64,000 nt of DNA from Mesoflavibacter sp. (GCA_017792345.1 CP051228.1:3812148-3876147), one strand, 5' to 3'; positions 52,628-62,267 are shown, counted from the stretch's first letter. Program-made: numbers and translations. Notes: generated from the letters alone by a model not told the origin.

Positions 52628-53359
52628 ATGATTGAATGGCGTGACGAGGCGATCCTGCTCTCGACCCGGCGGCATGGCGAGAACGCGCTGGTCCTGACCG
52701 TCCTGACCCGCGACCGGGGACGGCATGCCGGGTTGGTGCGCGGCGGACAGTCGCGAAAACTGAAGGGCGCGCTTCAAACCGGCAATCGAATCGCCGTGAA
52801 CTGGCGCGCCCGGCTGGAGGACCAGTTGGGAACGATGACCGTGGAGCCGGTTCATGGCTACGCGGCGCTGCTGATGGATCATCCGGGCAAGCTGCTGGCA
52901 ATGGGGGCGGCCGTGGCGCTGACGGAAGCGGCCCTGCCCGAGCGGGAGCCTCATCCGGATCTTTTTGACAGTCTGGACGCATTGATGGTCGCGCTGGACG
53001 GCCCCACATGGGCGGAAACCTATGCGCGATGGGAGGTTGGATTGTTGGCGGAGTTGGGATTTGGGTTGGATCTGACATCCTGCGCCGCGACGGGCGTGAC
53101 CGACGATCTGCGCTATGTCAGCCCCAAGACCGGCCGCGCCGTCTCCGGTGAGGCGGGCGAACCATATCGCGATAAGCTTCTGACTTTGCCGAGCTTTCTG
53201 ACCGGACGCGGCAATGCCGGGCCGAACGCGCTGACCGAGGCATTGACCATGACGGGGTATTTCCTGGACCGCCATGTTTTCGACGTGATGGGACGTCCGA
53301 TCCCGGATGCGCGTGCGCGGCTTCTCGACCGGTTTCGGACGGGGAGGGGGCCAGTATGA
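52628..53359 (+). CDS. recO: DNA repair protein RecO
   Basis: A 243-aa RecO. The N-terminal OB-fold shows EWRDEAILLSTRRHGENALVLTVLTRDRGRHAGLVRGGQSRK, the usual start of the family, with NRIAVNWRARLEDQLG following; the helical C-terminal part includes WEVGLLAELGFGLDLTSCA. RecO loads RecA onto SSB-coated DNA together with RecR in RecFOR repair. Its stop overlaps the next gene's ATG (ATGA). Confidence 0.95.
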   Translation: MIEWRDEAILLSTRRHGENALVLTVLTRDRGRHAGLVRGGQSRKLKGALQTGNRIAVNWRARLEDQLGTMTVEPVHGYAALLMDHPGKLLAMGAAVALTEAALPEREPHPDLFDSLDALMVALDGPTWAETYARWEVGLLAELGFGLDLTSCAATGVTDDLRYVSPKTGRAVSGEAGEPYRDKLLTLPSFLTGRGNAGPNALTEALTMTGYFLDRHVFDVMGRPIPDARARLLDRFRTGRGPV

Positions 53360-53997
53360 AGCACCTGCGGCAGGGCGTAAGACGCGCGGCCGCCTTCGGG
53401 CTGGCTCTCCTTATGGTGTCGCTGATGACGGGCGTTCCGGCGCCAGTATCGGCGCATCCCCATGTGTGGGTCTCTGCCTTGGCCTTTTTGGGATTCGAAG
53501 ACGGCAAACTGGCCAAATTGCGGGTGCAATGGGCCTTCGACGAGTTCTTCAGTCTGGTCCTCTACGAGGATTTCGACCGGAACCAGAACGGTATCTTCGA
53601 AGAAGCAGAAATCGATGCGATGCGCGAGGGCGCGTTTACCGGTTTGGGGGAAGTCGGATTCTTCACCGACCTACGGATCGACAATGCTCGGGTCGCCTGG
53701 GACGGCGCGGAAGATTTCGGGATCGCCGTTTCTGAGGATGGCAGTGTCGTATCTTACAGTTTCACCCTGACGCTGCCGGAACCAGTCGATCCGGTCCAAC
53801 AAGCCGTGACGATATCGCTGTACGACCCGGATTTTTATGTCGCCGTCGACTTCATTGAGGATCGGCCGTTGCGGTTCCGGGGGAATGACGGCGTCGCCTG
53901 CACATACGAGTTCGAAGAGGCGGCAGACAATCCGATCTATTTCGGCGCGGTGTTTCCGTGGCGCGCCGTTCTTTCTTGTTCAGGAAAAGGGGCATGA
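53356..53997 (+). CDS. DUF1007-family periplasmic protein
   Basis: A 213-aa protein with a signal peptide (about 1-32, ending PVSA) followed at once by HPHVWVSA, the His motif typical of DUF1007 proteins, and LRVQWAFDEFFS. It contains an EF-hand-like DFDRNQNGIFEEAE (about 74-87). DUF1007 genes usually stand beside NicO-type nickel/cobalt transporters, as here: the stop overlaps the next start. It may bind metal in the periplasm. Confidence 0.9.
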   Translation: MKHLRQGVRRAAAFGLALLMVSLMTGVPAPVSAHPHVWVSALAFLGFEDGKLAKLRVQWAFDEFFSLVLYEDFDRNQNGIFEEAEIDAMREGAFTGLGEVGFFTDLRIDNARVAWDGAEDFGIAVSEDGSVVSYSFTLTLPEPVDPVQQAVTISLYDPDFYVAVDFIEDRPLRFRGNDGVACTYEFEEAADNPIYFGAVFPWRAVLSCSGKGA

Positions 53998-55037
53998 TGC
54001 GGTTCGTTTCCGTGGCCGGATTGAGCTTGGCCGTGTGGTTGCTTCAAACAGAAATCTCATTCGCCGCCGGATTGCTTGGGGATCGCGGCACGCCTCCGGC
54101 GGAAGATTGGACATCCTGGCTGCCGGGACCGGCGCGGGAAGCGTTGCGGTGGATTGTCGCCCAGCAGACCTGGTTCGCCGCCGCACTTCGTGACGCCGTC
54201 ACCGCCTATCGCGATGGGCATACCCTGGCCCCCGCGCTGACCCTGATCGGAATGTCCTTTGCCTATGGCGTGTTTCATGCGGTCGGGCCGGGCCATGGCA
54301 AGGCGGTGGTCACCAGCTATTTCATGGCGCGGGAAAGTCAGATCCGGCGCGGACTGACGATGGGTTGGCTGATCGCCGGCATTCAGGCGGCGACCGCCAT
54401 CTTTGTCGTCGGTATATTGGGATGGGTGTTGAATTTCAGCCGCCTGTCCCTGCTGGACAGCATGCCCATCGTAGAGGCTGCTTCTTATGGCCTGATCGTC
54501 GTCTTGGGGGCCGGTATGACATGGGCCGCCCTGACCGGGCGGGATTGCGGCCACGACCATAGCGGCGTCGGGCATGATCATCATGATCATGAACACAGCC
54601 CCAGCCACATCCACATCCACAGCCATCATCACGATCACGGCCATCATGGGACTTGCGGGCATGATCACGGGCATAATCTGGCTCAGGCGGCCAACGATCA
54701 CCGGACGGGCAGGGCGGAATTCTGGGGCGCCGCGATCGTGTCCGGCATACGGCCCTGCACCGGGGCGCTGATAGTCTTGCTGTTCGCGCTGGCGAACGGA
54801 ATTTTCCTGATCGGTGCCCTGTCGGCCGTTGCGATGGGCGTCGGCGTTGCGCTGACCGTGTCCGGCATCGGGATTGCCGCGATCCTGGTCCGGCGAGGGA
54901 TCGTCAGATTGTCCGGTCTCGGCGGCGGCGCGGGGCTCCTGGCGGCCGTGCCGCGCGCCTTATCAATCCTCGGATCCGTCGCGGTCTGTCTGATCGGATT
55001 GCTGCTTCTCGCAGGTGCCTTGCAGCGCGGGTTCTAG
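53994..55037 (+). CDS. NicO-family nickel/cobalt transporter with His-rich loop
   Basis: A 347-aa membrane protein of the NicO/RcnA family with a signal-like first helix, about six further helices, and the signature HAVGPGHGKAVVTSYFMA (about 97-114). Between helices, residues 183-223 are a His/Asp-rich loop (HDHSGVGHDHHDHEHSPSH...) that likely binds metal. A second signature SGIRPCTGALIVLLFALANG follows. Members export Ni2+/Co2+ (RcnA) or import them; with DUF1007 the direction is not settled. ATG 53994 overlaps the preceding stop; ATG 53997 is equally possible. Confidence 0.9.
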   Translation: MMRFVSVAGLSLAVWLLQTEISFAAGLLGDRGTPPAEDWTSWLPGPAREALRWIVAQQTWFAAALRDAVTAYRDGHTLAPALTLIGMSFAYGVFHAVGPGHGKAVVTSYFMARESQIRRGLTMGWLIAGIQAATAIFVVGILGWVLNFSRLSLLDSMPIVEAASYGLIVVLGAGMTWAALTGRDCGHDHSGVGHDHHDHEHSPSHIHIHSHHHDHGHHGTCGHDHGHNLAQAANDHRTGRAEFWGAAIVSGIRPCTGALIVLLFALANGIFLIGALSAVAMGVGVALTVSGIGIAAILVRRGIVRLSGLGGGAGLLAAVPRALSILGSVAVCLIGLLLLAGALQRGF

Positions 55038-55062
55038 GCGACTGACCCTCTAGCAAACAGAA

Positions 55063-55093
55063 AAGGCCGCCCCCGCAATCCGGGGACGGCCTT
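55063..55093 (-). terminator. Terminator between NicO gene and the convergent small gene
   Basis: A 13-bp stem with one mismatch (arms 55063-55075 and 55081-55093, 5-base loop). Read on the minus strand it is followed by TTTT, so it best serves the small minus-strand gene, but it can also stop the NicO transcript. Confidence 0.75.
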
Positions 55094-55117
55094 CCCTAAG
55101 CGGAAATCCGCCGCGTA

Positions 55118-55282
55118 TCAGCTTTCGCTTTGCTGGCTCTGAGCGCCGGTCTTCGTGACAGACGTCATCTGGTCGCTCTTGGCCGCATGGGACCCCGTAC
55201 ATTCGGCAAGGGCCGCACCCGACACCGCGGTTCCAAACGCCAGAACCGAAGCAGCCGCGAGGATTTTCATGCTCTTAGACAC
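55118..55282 (-). CDS. Small secreted protein, 54 aa
   Basis: A 54-aa product with a clear signal peptide (SKSMKILAAASVLAFGTAVSG..., cleavage near ALA) and a ~25-residue mature part, ECTGSHAAKSDQMTSVTK then a Gln/Ser tail, with one Cys. GTG 55282 has a perfect AAAGGAGG 7 bases upstream, which decides the start; the upstream in-frame ATG overlaps that site. Downstream lies a good terminator, so it forms a single-gene unit. I do not know the family. Confidence 0.65.
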   Translation of the reverse strand: MSKSMKILAAASVLAFGTAVSGAALAECTGSHAAKSDQMTSVTKTGAQSQQSES

Positions 55283-55690
55283 GGGATCACCTCCTTTCAT
55301 CAGTTTCGCCTATTCGCAAGTCTAATGCGGAATGTGTCGTAATCAAGGCCAAGTCTGTAACGAAATGTCGCAAACCCCCTTCGGACAGTCGTTGCGCAAG
55401 CGTATTCAGTTTACACGAAGAGGGGACTCGCCTAGGGTTTTCGCGGTTTTCGGGATGGGGGCCCGAGGGAGGAGACGATCCGATCGGCTGAAACGGTTCG
55501 ACCGGTAAAGTCCTCCGAAGCGGCAGGCCCCTGTACCGAATACGGGTGCAAACAAGCAAGTAAAACACACAACACACGTCTTCCCGATTAAGTGAAAAAC
55601 GAAGTACCGGGTCGCTCCGGTTCCTGCCGAGGGCGACCGCATAAGAAAAAGAGGACAGGGGGGACGCAGCAAAAGGGAACGAAACGTCCA
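55283..55690. other. Leader/promoter region before hppA
   Basis: This 408-base stretch between the divergent small gene and the pyrophosphatase holds no gene I can support. It contains GC-rich runs (GATGGGGGCCCGAGGGAGGAG near 55455) that could fold, but I could not match it to a known riboswitch. The hppA frame is open from 55592 but the protein family starts at 55691. Confidence 0.4.
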
Positions 55691-57778
55691 ATGGAATACG
55701 CAGTTATCGGATGCGGCGTCCTGGCGGTCCTATATGGCGCCATCACGTCGAAAAGCATCCTGAGCTTGAGTGCCGGCAATGAGAGGATGCAGCAAATTGC
55801 GGGTGCCATTCAGGAAGGCGCCACCGCCTATCTGAACCGCCAATACGCAACAATCGGCATCGTCGGTATCGGTGTCGCCGTCATCCTGGGCGTCGCCCTG
55901 GACACGGTCAGCGCGATCGGGTTCCTGATCGGCGCCATCCTGTCCGGCGCGGCAGGCTATATCGGGATGAATATCTCGGTCCGATCCAACGTCCGAACGA
56001 CGGAAGCCGCCCGTCAGAGCCTCGCCGCTGGTCTTTCCGTCTCGTTCAAGGCGGGCGCGGTCACCGGCATGCTGGTTGCGGGCCTCGCGCTGCTGGCCAT
56101 CGCGGGCTACTACGTGGTCCTGTCGGCCCAGTTCGATGTGGGCGATCCGGCGCAATCCAAGGACGTTATCAACGGTCTTGTCGGTCTGGCCTTCGGGTCG
56201 TCGCTGATCTCGATTTTCGCGCGTCTCGGCGGCGGGATCTTCACCAAGGGCGCCGATGTCGGCGCGGATCTGGTCGGTAAGGTCGAAGCCGGTATTCCGG
56301 AAGACGATCCCCGCAATCCGGGCGTCATCGCGGACAATGTGGGCGACAATGTCGGCGATTGCGCCGGTATGGCCGCCGACCTGTTCGAGACCTATGTCGT
56401 GACCGTCGGGGCCACCATGGTCCTGGCGCTGATCTACGGTGTGTCCGGCGTCGAAATGGCCGACTTCCTGCTGTATCCGATGGCGATCTGCGGTGTCTGC
56501 CTCGTCGCCTCCATCGTCGCGACCTATTTCGTGCGTGTCGGCAGCAGCGGCAATATCATGGGAGCCTTGTATAAGGGCTTCTTCGGCTCAGCCGTTATTT
56601 CCGCCATCCTGATCTATCCGATCACGGACTATGTCCTGGGGATGGGCACCGAAATGACCGTCAACGGCCGCGCCTTCACCGGCCAGGACCTGTTCCTGTG
56701 CGGGATTGTGGGCCTGGTTCTGACGGCGCTGATCGTGTGGGTGACGGAATATTACACCTCCACCAGCTTCCGCCCGGTGAAGTCGGTCGCCCATGCGTCG
56801 GAAACGGGCCATGCGACCAACGTCATTCAAGGCCTGGCGATCTCCATGGAAGCGACCGCGGTTCCGGCGATCCTGATCTGTATCGCGATTGTCGTGACCT
56901 ACGCGCTGGCCGGCCTGTTCGGCATCGCCATCGCGGTCACCACGATGCTGGCGCTCGCCGGCATGGTCGTCGCGTTGGACGCCTATGGTCCGGTGACGGA
57001 CAATGCGGGCGGCATCGCGGAAATGGCGGAGTTGGACGACAGCGTGCGTAACACCACGGACGCGCTGGATGCGGTCGGCAACACCACCAAGGCCGTCACC
57101 AAGGGCTATGCGATCGGTTCGGCCGGTCTCGGCGCTCTGGTGCTGTTCTCGGCCTATACGGCGGATCTCGAGCGTTACTTCTCGGATCTGACGGTGAACT
57201 TCTCGCTGTCGAACCCGTTCGTCGTGGTCGGGCTGCTGCTGGGTGGGCTTCTGCCATACCTGTTCGGCGCCATGGGCATGACCGCGGTCGGCCGCGCCGG
57301 TGCGGCGGTCGTCGTCGAAGTGCGGCGTCAGTTCAAGGAACTGCCGGGTATCATGGAAGGCACGACCAAGCCGGAATACGGCCGCTGCGTCGACATGCTG
57401 ACCAAACGGGCGATCAAGGAAATGATCATCCCGTCGATGCTGCCGGTGCTGAGCCCGATCGTGCTTTACTTCATCGTCAACGCCGTCACCACGCAGGCGA
57501 ATGCCTTCGCGGCCGTCGGGGCGATGCTGTTGGGCGTGATTGTCACGGGCCTGTTCGTCGCGATCTCCATGACCGCGGGCGGTGGTGCCTGGGACAATGC
57601 CAAGAAGTACATCGAAGACGGCAATCACGGCGGCAAGGGCTCCGAAGCCCACAAGGCCGCGGTGACGGGCGATACGGTCGGCGATCCCTACAAGGATACG
57701 GCCGGTCCCGCCGTCAACCCGATGATCAAGATCACCAATATCGTGGCCCTGCTGCTGCTGGCGGCCCTGGCCCACTGA
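55691..57778 (+). CDS. hppA: K+-independent proton-translocating pyrophosphatase
   Basis: A 695-aa membrane H+-PPase with about 16 helices. The PPi/Mg site is seen in [21 protein letters not shown] and [20 protein letters not shown] (about 195-240). In [21 protein letters not shown] the Lys after GNTT marks the K+-insensitive subclass; K+-dependent enzymes have Ala there. It couples PPi hydrolysis to proton pumping across the inner membrane, common in Rhodospirillales. ATG 55691 gives the usual N-terminus; upstream in-frame codons are unlike the family. Confidence 0.96.
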   Translation: MEYAVIGCGVLAVLYGAITSKSILSLSAGNERMQQIAGAIQEGATAYLNRQYATIGIVGIGVAVILGVALDTVSAIGFLIGAILSGAAGYIGMNISVRSNVRTTEAARQSLAAGLSVSFKAGAVTGMLVAGLALLAIAGYYVVLSAQFDVGDPAQSKDVINGLVGLAFGSSLISIFARLGGGIFTKGADVGADLVGKVEAGIPEDDPRNPGVIADNVGDNVGDCAGMAADLFETYVVTVGATMVLALIYGVSGVEMADFLLYPMAICGVCLVASIVATYFVRVGSSGNIMGALYKGFFGSAVISAILIYPITDYVLGMGTEMTVNGRAFTGQDLFLCGIVGLVLTALIVWVTEYYTSTSFRPVKSVAHASETGHATNVIQGLAISMEATAVPAILICIAIVVTYALAGLFGIAIAVTTMLALAGMVVALDAYGPVTDNAGGIAEMAELDDSVRNTTDALDAVGNTTKAVTKGYAIGSAGLGALVLFSAYTADLERYFSDLTVNFSLSNPFVVVGLLLGGLLPYLFGAMGMTAVGRAGAAVVVEVRRQFKELPGIMEGTTKPEYGRCVDMLTKRAIKEMIIPSMLPVLSPIVLYFIVNAVTTQANAFAAVGAMLLGVIVTGLFVAISMTAGGGAWDNAKKYIEDGNHGGKGSEAHKAAVTGDTVGDPYKDTAGPAVNPMIKITNIVALLLLAALAH

Positions 57779-57802
57779 TATCGGTCTTCGATCGAAAAGC
57801 GG

Positions 57803-57830
57803 AAACCCCGGCGTTGCGGCGCCGGGGTTT
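57803..57830 (+). terminator. Terminator after hppA
   Basis: AAACCCCGGCG (57803-57813) pairs with the complementary arm 57820-57830 (CGCCGGGGTTT), a perfect 11-bp stem with 6-base loop. It lies between convergent hppA and bamE and has A/T runs on both sides, so it may act in both directions. Confidence 0.8.
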
Positions 57831-57879
57831 CTGATTTCTGGGCCCTGCGATCAGGCGAGGGGGGCCGGTAAGCGGCGCT

Positions 57880-58329
57880 TTAGCTGCCGACCTTGCCGAA
57901 GTTACCGAACAATTGCTCGAACAGGGACATGGTGCGGCCGGAGGTCGGCGTTTCCTTGTCGCGATAGCTGATCTCTTTCAGCGATTCTTCGTCATAGGTC
58001 TGGACTTCCTGCAGCACACCGTCGGCGCTGAAATGGAAGGCGAGAACCTTATGCTCGACCACTTCCGGATTGTAGAAGGCCCAGGTTTCCTTGCGCTGGC
58101 TCATGTAATACCAGACGCTGTCGTCGAACGTGCCGACCATGGACGGGGTGCCGATGGCGCTGGCGACATCGCGTTTTGTCGATTGCCCGACCGCGATCTG
58201 TTCCAGCCGGCTTTCCAGCGGATCATTGCCGCGCAGGGCCACTTTCGGCTCACAGGCCGCCAGCGCGAGGACCGCGCCGCCTGCGAGAGCCGCCAGTCTG
58301 AAATATTGCCGTGCCGACATGCGCGCCAT
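57880..58329 (-). CDS. bamE: Outer-membrane assembly lipoprotein BamE (SmpA/OmlA)
   Basis: A 149-aa lipoprotein with lipobox LALAAC (Cys 26) and the SmpA/OmlA domain: LEQIAVGQSTKRDVASAIGTPS and DDSVWYYMSQRKETWAFYNPEV. BamE stabilises the BAM complex that inserts beta-barrel proteins. ATG 58320 (second Met, MSARQYF) is an alternative start. Divergent from the following gene, an arrangement usual in Alphaproteobacteria. Confidence 0.92.
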   Translation of the reverse strand: MARMSARQYFRLAALAGGAVLALAACEPKVALRGNDPLESRLEQIAVGQSTKRDVASAIGTPSMVGTFDDSVWYYMSQRKETWAFYNPEVVEHKVLAFHFSADGVLQEVQTYDEESLKEISYRDKETPTSGRTMSLFEQLFGNFGKVGS

Positions 58330-58458
58330 TATCCTATTCGAGCCACGTTGGATTCCGCCCCAATCTGAGCCGCGCCGCCCTTTTTTTCAAGTCGCCTTGC
58401 CGAAATGGCTCGCGGGCGCTAAGTCGCAGCATTCCGGGCATGAGAACCGAAGGCCGCC

Positions 58459-59049
58459 ATGTTGGACATGATACGAGGATTTTTCAGCACCAAACTGTCA
58501 CGTGAACAGCAGGTTGCCCTGCTGTTGTACGAACGCATCGTGGCCGCCGCGCGCAAGCCGGTGCTCTACGAACGCGGCGGCGTGCCAGACAGTTTGGACG
58601 GCCGCGTCGAATGTATCGCGCTGCACGCCTTTCTGGTGTTCCGTCGCATGACCGGACAGCCCGGATGGGATGTCGTGGGCGGCGCGCTGTCCGATGAGAT
58701 CGTGGCCGATTTCGACCGCTCCCTGCGGGAAATGGGCGTCGGCGACATGTCCATCGGCAAGAAGGTCAAAAAGCTGGCGCAAGCCTTCTTCAGTCGGTTC
58801 GACGGCTATTGGGGGGCGGTCAACGGGGCCGATGGGGCGGACGACCTGCCCGACGTCCTGCGACGGGGCCTCTTTCTGGGCAAGCCGGTTACCGAGGCGC
58901 AGGTCGCAGCGATGGTCGATTACTTTGACCGACAGTCGACGCATCTGTTCGGTCAGGACGCTGCCAATATCTTGAAGGGCCGGATCGAGTTTGGCGACCC
59001 GGCCCCTGATTTCTCCGGCCTGCCGCGTGCGGCCGAACCGGGGGCATAG
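58459..59049 (+). CDS. Ubiquinol-cytochrome c chaperone family protein (CBP3-like)
   Basis: A 196-aa protein of the CBP3/UbcC family: LYERIVAAARKPVLYERGGVPDSLDGR, then LHAFLVFRRM and DMSIGKKVKKLAQAFFSRFDGYW. The mitochondrial homologue helps make cytochrome b of complex III. In Alphaproteobacteria the gene sits just before yceD-rpmF-plsX-fabH, as here, with four bases between its stop and the yceD start. Confidence 0.9.
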   Translation: MLDMIRGFFSTKLSREQQVALLLYERIVAAARKPVLYERGGVPDSLDGRVECIALHAFLVFRRMTGQPGWDVVGGALSDEIVADFDRSLREMGVGDMSIGKKVKKLAQAFFSRFDGYWGAVNGADGADDLPDVLRRGLFLGKPVTEAQVAAMVDYFDRQSTHLFGQDAANILKGRIEFGDPAPDFSGLPRAAEPGA

Positions 59050-59053
59050 ACCG

Positions 59054-59638
59054 ATGAGCGACATGATCGAGTTTTCCGTCCCGATTGAAGTTGATGAGAT
59101 CCCGACAAAGGGACTGCGCCGCAAGATCTCTGCCGACGAGGAGGCGCGGGCTGCCCTTGTGGCCCGCTTCGACTTGCTGGAGCTTGGGTCACTGGATGCC
59201 GCGTTCGAGTTGAAGCCATTGGCCGGCGGGCCGATGATCCGCGTCGAAGGGCGGGTGACGGCGGATGTTACTCAATCCTGTGTCGTCAGCGGCGCACCGA
59301 TTCGTTCGAACCTGGATCAGGTCGTTTCCGTGTTTTTTGCCCCGCCGGGAATGATCGAGGAGAATCAGGAGTTTACGCTAGCGGACGCCGATCCGCCGGA
59401 ACCGATCGAGGCGGGGGTCATTGACCTGGGTGAACTGGCCGCGCAGCAACTGATCCTCGCGTTGGATCCCTATCCGAGGGCCGACGGCGCCCAACTGGAT
59501 GCGGTGATCGACACCCTGCCGGACGGGCGCAAATCCGGCGTTCAGGCCGGGCCGGCAAATACCTCCGCAGACAACCCCTTTGCCAAGCTGGCGGCTTTGA
59601 AGGACAAATCCGCGCCCGGCGAGGACGAAAGCCGGTAA
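59054..59638 (+). CDS. YceD/DUF177-family protein
   Basis: A 194-aa DUF177 protein with the family core VEGRVTADVTQSCVVSGAPIRSNLDQVV (about 73-100), where the Cys is conserved, and the acidic EAGVIDLGELAAQQLILALDPYPR (about 118-141). YceD is almost always next to rpmF and has been linked to 23S rRNA processing in plants and bacteria. ATG 59054 directly follows the chaperone stop; the frame is open upstream into that gene. Confidence 0.92.
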   Translation: MSDMIEFSVPIEVDEIPTKGLRRKISADEEARAALVARFDLLELGSLDAAFELKPLAGGPMIRVEGRVTADVTQSCVVSGAPIRSNLDQVVSVFFAPPGMIEENQEFTLADADPPEPIEAGVIDLGELAAQQLILALDPYPRADGAQLDAVIDTLPDGRKSGVQAGPANTSADNPFAKLAALKDKSAPGEDESR

Positions 59639-59719
59639 ATCCGGGTTGCGGCGGCGCGGCAAAACAGTTATGTAACGCGCCGCTTTGACAGACACCCTAC
59701 GAATACGAAAGTCGAGAAG

Positions 59720-59905
59720 ATGGCGGTTCCGAAGAGAAAAGTAACGAAATCGCGTCGCGGCAATCGCCGTTCGCATGACGCCCTGACCAACCCGACCTAT
59801 CGGGAAGACCAGACGACCGGTGAAATGGTGCGCCCGCACCATGTCGATCTGAAGACCGGCATGTATCGCGGCCGTCAGGTCATCGAGCCGAAGAGCGGTT
59901 TCTGA
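59720..59905 (+). CDS. rpmF: 50S ribosomal protein L32
   Basis: A 61-aa L32 starting [20 protein letters not shown], the family signature. Like many alphaproteobacterial L32 proteins it lacks the zinc-binding Cys residues. GAGAAG lies upstream of the start. It lies between yceD and plsX as expected. Confidence 0.97.
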   Translation: MAVPKRKVTKSRRGNRRSHDALTNPTYREDQTTGEMVRPHHVDLKTGMYRGRQVIEPKSGF

Positions 59906-60121
59906 TCGTTGCCGGCGGTGTCGGTCCTTTATTGGACCGACGCCGGTTTCCGATCTAGTATTGCACGAAACGGATCGGGCCCCTTTGGGCCCGATTGGTG
60001 TTGTCGGGGCAGGCGTGCGGCTGTTCCCGGCGCGGCGGAACGGCCCGATACGGGGCCGGGCCGGGCCTGCGGCAAACGGCAGACAAAACATGCCGAACCG
60101 CCCGCTTGAGGGGACGTTGCG

Positions 60122-61180
60122 GTGGTGAAGCCCTTGGTGATCGCGTTGGACGGTATGGGTGGCGATGGCGCGCCCGAAATCGTCGTGCGCGGCGCGGCCC
60201 TTGCCAAGGAGCGGCTGCAGAAAGTCGAGTTCCTGATTTTCGGAAAGTCCGACTTGCTGGAACCGCTTGTGGCGAAAGAGCCTCTCTTGGAAGGCTGCGT
60301 CGAAATCCGCCATACCGACCAGGTCGTCAGCAACCACGACAAGCCGTCCTACGCCCTTCGAAATCTCAAAGAATCGAGCATGCGCAAGGCGATTGACGCC
60401 GTGCATGCGGGGGACGCGGATTGCTGCGTCTCGGCCGGCAACACCGGTGCCTTGATGGCGCTGGCAATGTTCGGCCTGCGGACCCTATCCGGCGTCAGCC
60501 GTCCGGCCATTTGCTCGTTCTTCCCCACACAGAAGGGCGAGACCTGCATGCTGGATCTCGGCGCCAATGTCGAATGCAGCGCCCAGCATCTGGTGCAATT
60601 CGCGGTGATGGGCGAGGTTTTCGCCCGCACGGTCATGGGGATCGCCAAGCCCAGTGTCGGGCTGCTGAATATCGGCACCGAGGATCTGAAGGGCCGGGAC
60701 GAGATAAAGCAGGCCGCCGCCATGCTGCGCGAATCGCCGCTGCCGATCCATTTCTCCGGCTTTGTCGAAGGCGACGATATCGCGGCCGGAACGGTGGATG
60801 TCGTCGTGACGGATGGGTTTACCGGGAATGTCGCCCTGAAGACCGCCGAGGGCACGTCGCGCCTGATCAGTGCGTTCTTGCGTGAGGCGTTTCAATCCAG
60901 CACGGTGGCCAAGATCGGCTATCTGATCGCACGCCGGGCCATGGCGAAATTGCGCTATCGGGTCGACCCGCGCCGGTATAATGGCGCCGTATTGCTTGGG
61001 TTGAACGGAATCGCGGTAAAGAGTCACGGCGGTACGGACGCACTTGGCTTTGCCAATGCGATTGGCGTGGCCGCAGACATGTTTACGCACGGCTTTATCG
61101 AAAAGATGAAAGCGGATTTCGAAACCTTGGACAGAGAAGGGCCCCCGGTGCCGGAAGGCGCGGCGGTAAAGGTATCTTGA
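60122..61180 (+). CDS. plsX: Phosphate acyltransferase PlsX
   Basis: A 352-aa PlsX opening with VIALDGMGGDGAPE and containing DADCCVSAGNTGALMALAMFGLRTL and VVVTDGFTGNVALKTAEG. It converts acyl-ACP to acyl-phosphate for phospholipid synthesis. The start is GTG 60122, immediately followed by a second GTG; GAGGGGA lies upstream. Its stop overlaps the fabH start. The 216 bases between rpmF and plsX hold no gene. Confidence 0.97.
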   Translation: MVKPLVIALDGMGGDGAPEIVVRGAALAKERLQKVEFLIFGKSDLLEPLVAKEPLLEGCVEIRHTDQVVSNHDKPSYALRNLKESSMRKAIDAVHAGDADCCVSAGNTGALMALAMFGLRTLSGVSRPAICSFFPTQKGETCMLDLGANVECSAQHLVQFAVMGEVFARTVMGIAKPSVGLLNIGTEDLKGRDEIKQAAAMLRESPLPIHFSGFVEGDDIAAGTVDVVVTDGFTGNVALKTAEGTSRLISAFLREAFQSSTVAKIGYLIARRAMAKLRYRVDPRRYNGAVLLGLNGIAVKSHGGTDALGFANAIGVAADMFTHGFIEKMKADFETLDREGPPVPEGAAVKVS

Positions 61181-62151
61181 ATATTCGCAGCGTTATCCGG
61201 GGTGTGGGCGCCTATCTTCCCGAAAGGGTTTTGAGCAACGACGAACTGTCCAAGACCGTGGACACGTCCGACGAATGGATCCGGCAGCGCACGGGCATTG
61301 CGCGCCGCCACATCGCCGCCGCCAACGAGACGACCACCGATCTGGCCTGTTCCGCCGCCCTGCGGGCCCTGGAGCATGCCGGCATTTCGGTCGACGAGAT
61401 CGATCTGGTCATTTTGGCGACGACCACGCCCGACAATACCTTCCCGGCCACCGCTACGCGGGTCCAGGCCCGTTTGGGCATCACCGCCGGCCCGGCATTC
61501 GACATTCAGGCTGTCTGCACAGGCTTCATCTACGCGCTGACGCAAGCCGACAACATGATCCGTCTCGGCCAGGCCAAATGCGCGCTGGTCATCGGGGCCG
61601 AGATCTACAGCCGCATTCTGGACTGGGAAGATCGCGGTACCTGCGTCCTGTTCGGGGACGGTGCCGGCGCAGTGGTTCTGAAAGCCGAAAACGGCAATGG
61701 AGCGGAAGTCGGGCGCGGAGTCCTGTCCACAACTCTGGGCGCGGACGGCCGCTATTACGACAGCCTCTATGTCGACGGCGGACCGGCGACGACCGGGACT
61801 GCGGGCTTTGTGCGCATGCAGGGCAAGGAAGTCTTCAAACACGCCGTGGAGCGCATGTCCTCCCTCGTCGCCGGCTTGCTCGAAGACCAGGGGTTGACCA
61901 CGGACGACTTGAATTGGCTGATCCCGCACCAGGCCAATGTCCGTATTATCAATAAGGTCGGTGAAAAACTTAACGTACCGCCCGAGAAGGTCATCATCTC
62001 TGTCGAGGAGCATGCCAATACCTCGGCCGCAACCATACCGCTGGCGATGAACCATGCCGTCGAGCGACAGTTGTTCAAGCCCGGCGATCTGCTCGGTTTG
62101 ACCGCGATGGGCGGTGGTTTCACCTGGGGCGCAGCGCTGATCCGCTGGTGA
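61177..62151 (+). CDS. fabH: 3-oxoacyl-ACP synthase III (KAS III)
   Basis: A 324-aa FabH with the Cys-His-Asn triad: C114 in FDIQAVCTGFIYAL, His near 251 in WLIPHQANVRI, Asn near 281 in EEHANTSAATIPLA. It starts fatty-acid synthesis by condensing acetyl-CoA with malonyl-ACP. The start appears to be TTG 61177, overlapping the plsX stop as TTGA, which suggests translational coupling. Confidence 0.97.
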   Translation: MNIRSVIRGVGAYLPERVLSNDELSKTVDTSDEWIRQRTGIARRHIAAANETTTDLACSAALRALEHAGISVDEIDLVILATTTPDNTFPATATRVQARLGITAGPAFDIQAVCTGFIYALTQADNMIRLGQAKCALVIGAEIYSRILDWEDRGTCVLFGDGAGAVVLKAENGNGAEVGRGVLSTTLGADGRYYDSLYVDGGPATTGTAGFVRMQGKEVFKHAVERMSSLVAGLLEDQGLTTDDLNWLIPHQANVRIINKVGEKLNVPPEKVIISVEEHANTSAATIPLAMNHAVERQLFKPGDLLGLTAMGGGFTWGAALIRW

Positions 62152-62197
62152 TCCGGCGACCATTGCGCGATTCGCGCTTCCGAATACCGCAGCTTTG

Positions 62198-62226
62198 TTG
62201 ACGCGCTTTTGAGACGGGGCTAGTGT
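62198..62226 (+). promoter_or_regulatory. Candidate sigma-70 promoter for ihfA
   Basis: TTGACG (62198-62203), a 17-base spacer and TAGTGT (62221-62226) lie about 40 bases before the ihfA start. This suggests ihfA-merR can be transcribed apart from plsX-fabH. Confidence 0.5.
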
Positions 62227-62267
62227 GCCCTGGTATAAAACTTTGAAATGCTTGGGGGAGTTAGGCC

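Noticed and set aside
50954-53275. 773-codon minus-strand ORF opposite bisC-like, unknown and recO genes
   Set aside because: Spans three genes on the other strand, rich in His/Arg/Gln/Pro as expected for antisense of GC-rich coding DNA.
55283-55690. Possible riboswitch upstream of hppA
   Set aside because: I checked by eye for a fluoride-type and other common aptamer cores; a GATGGGGG run is present but the required partner segments and pseudoknot are not visible.
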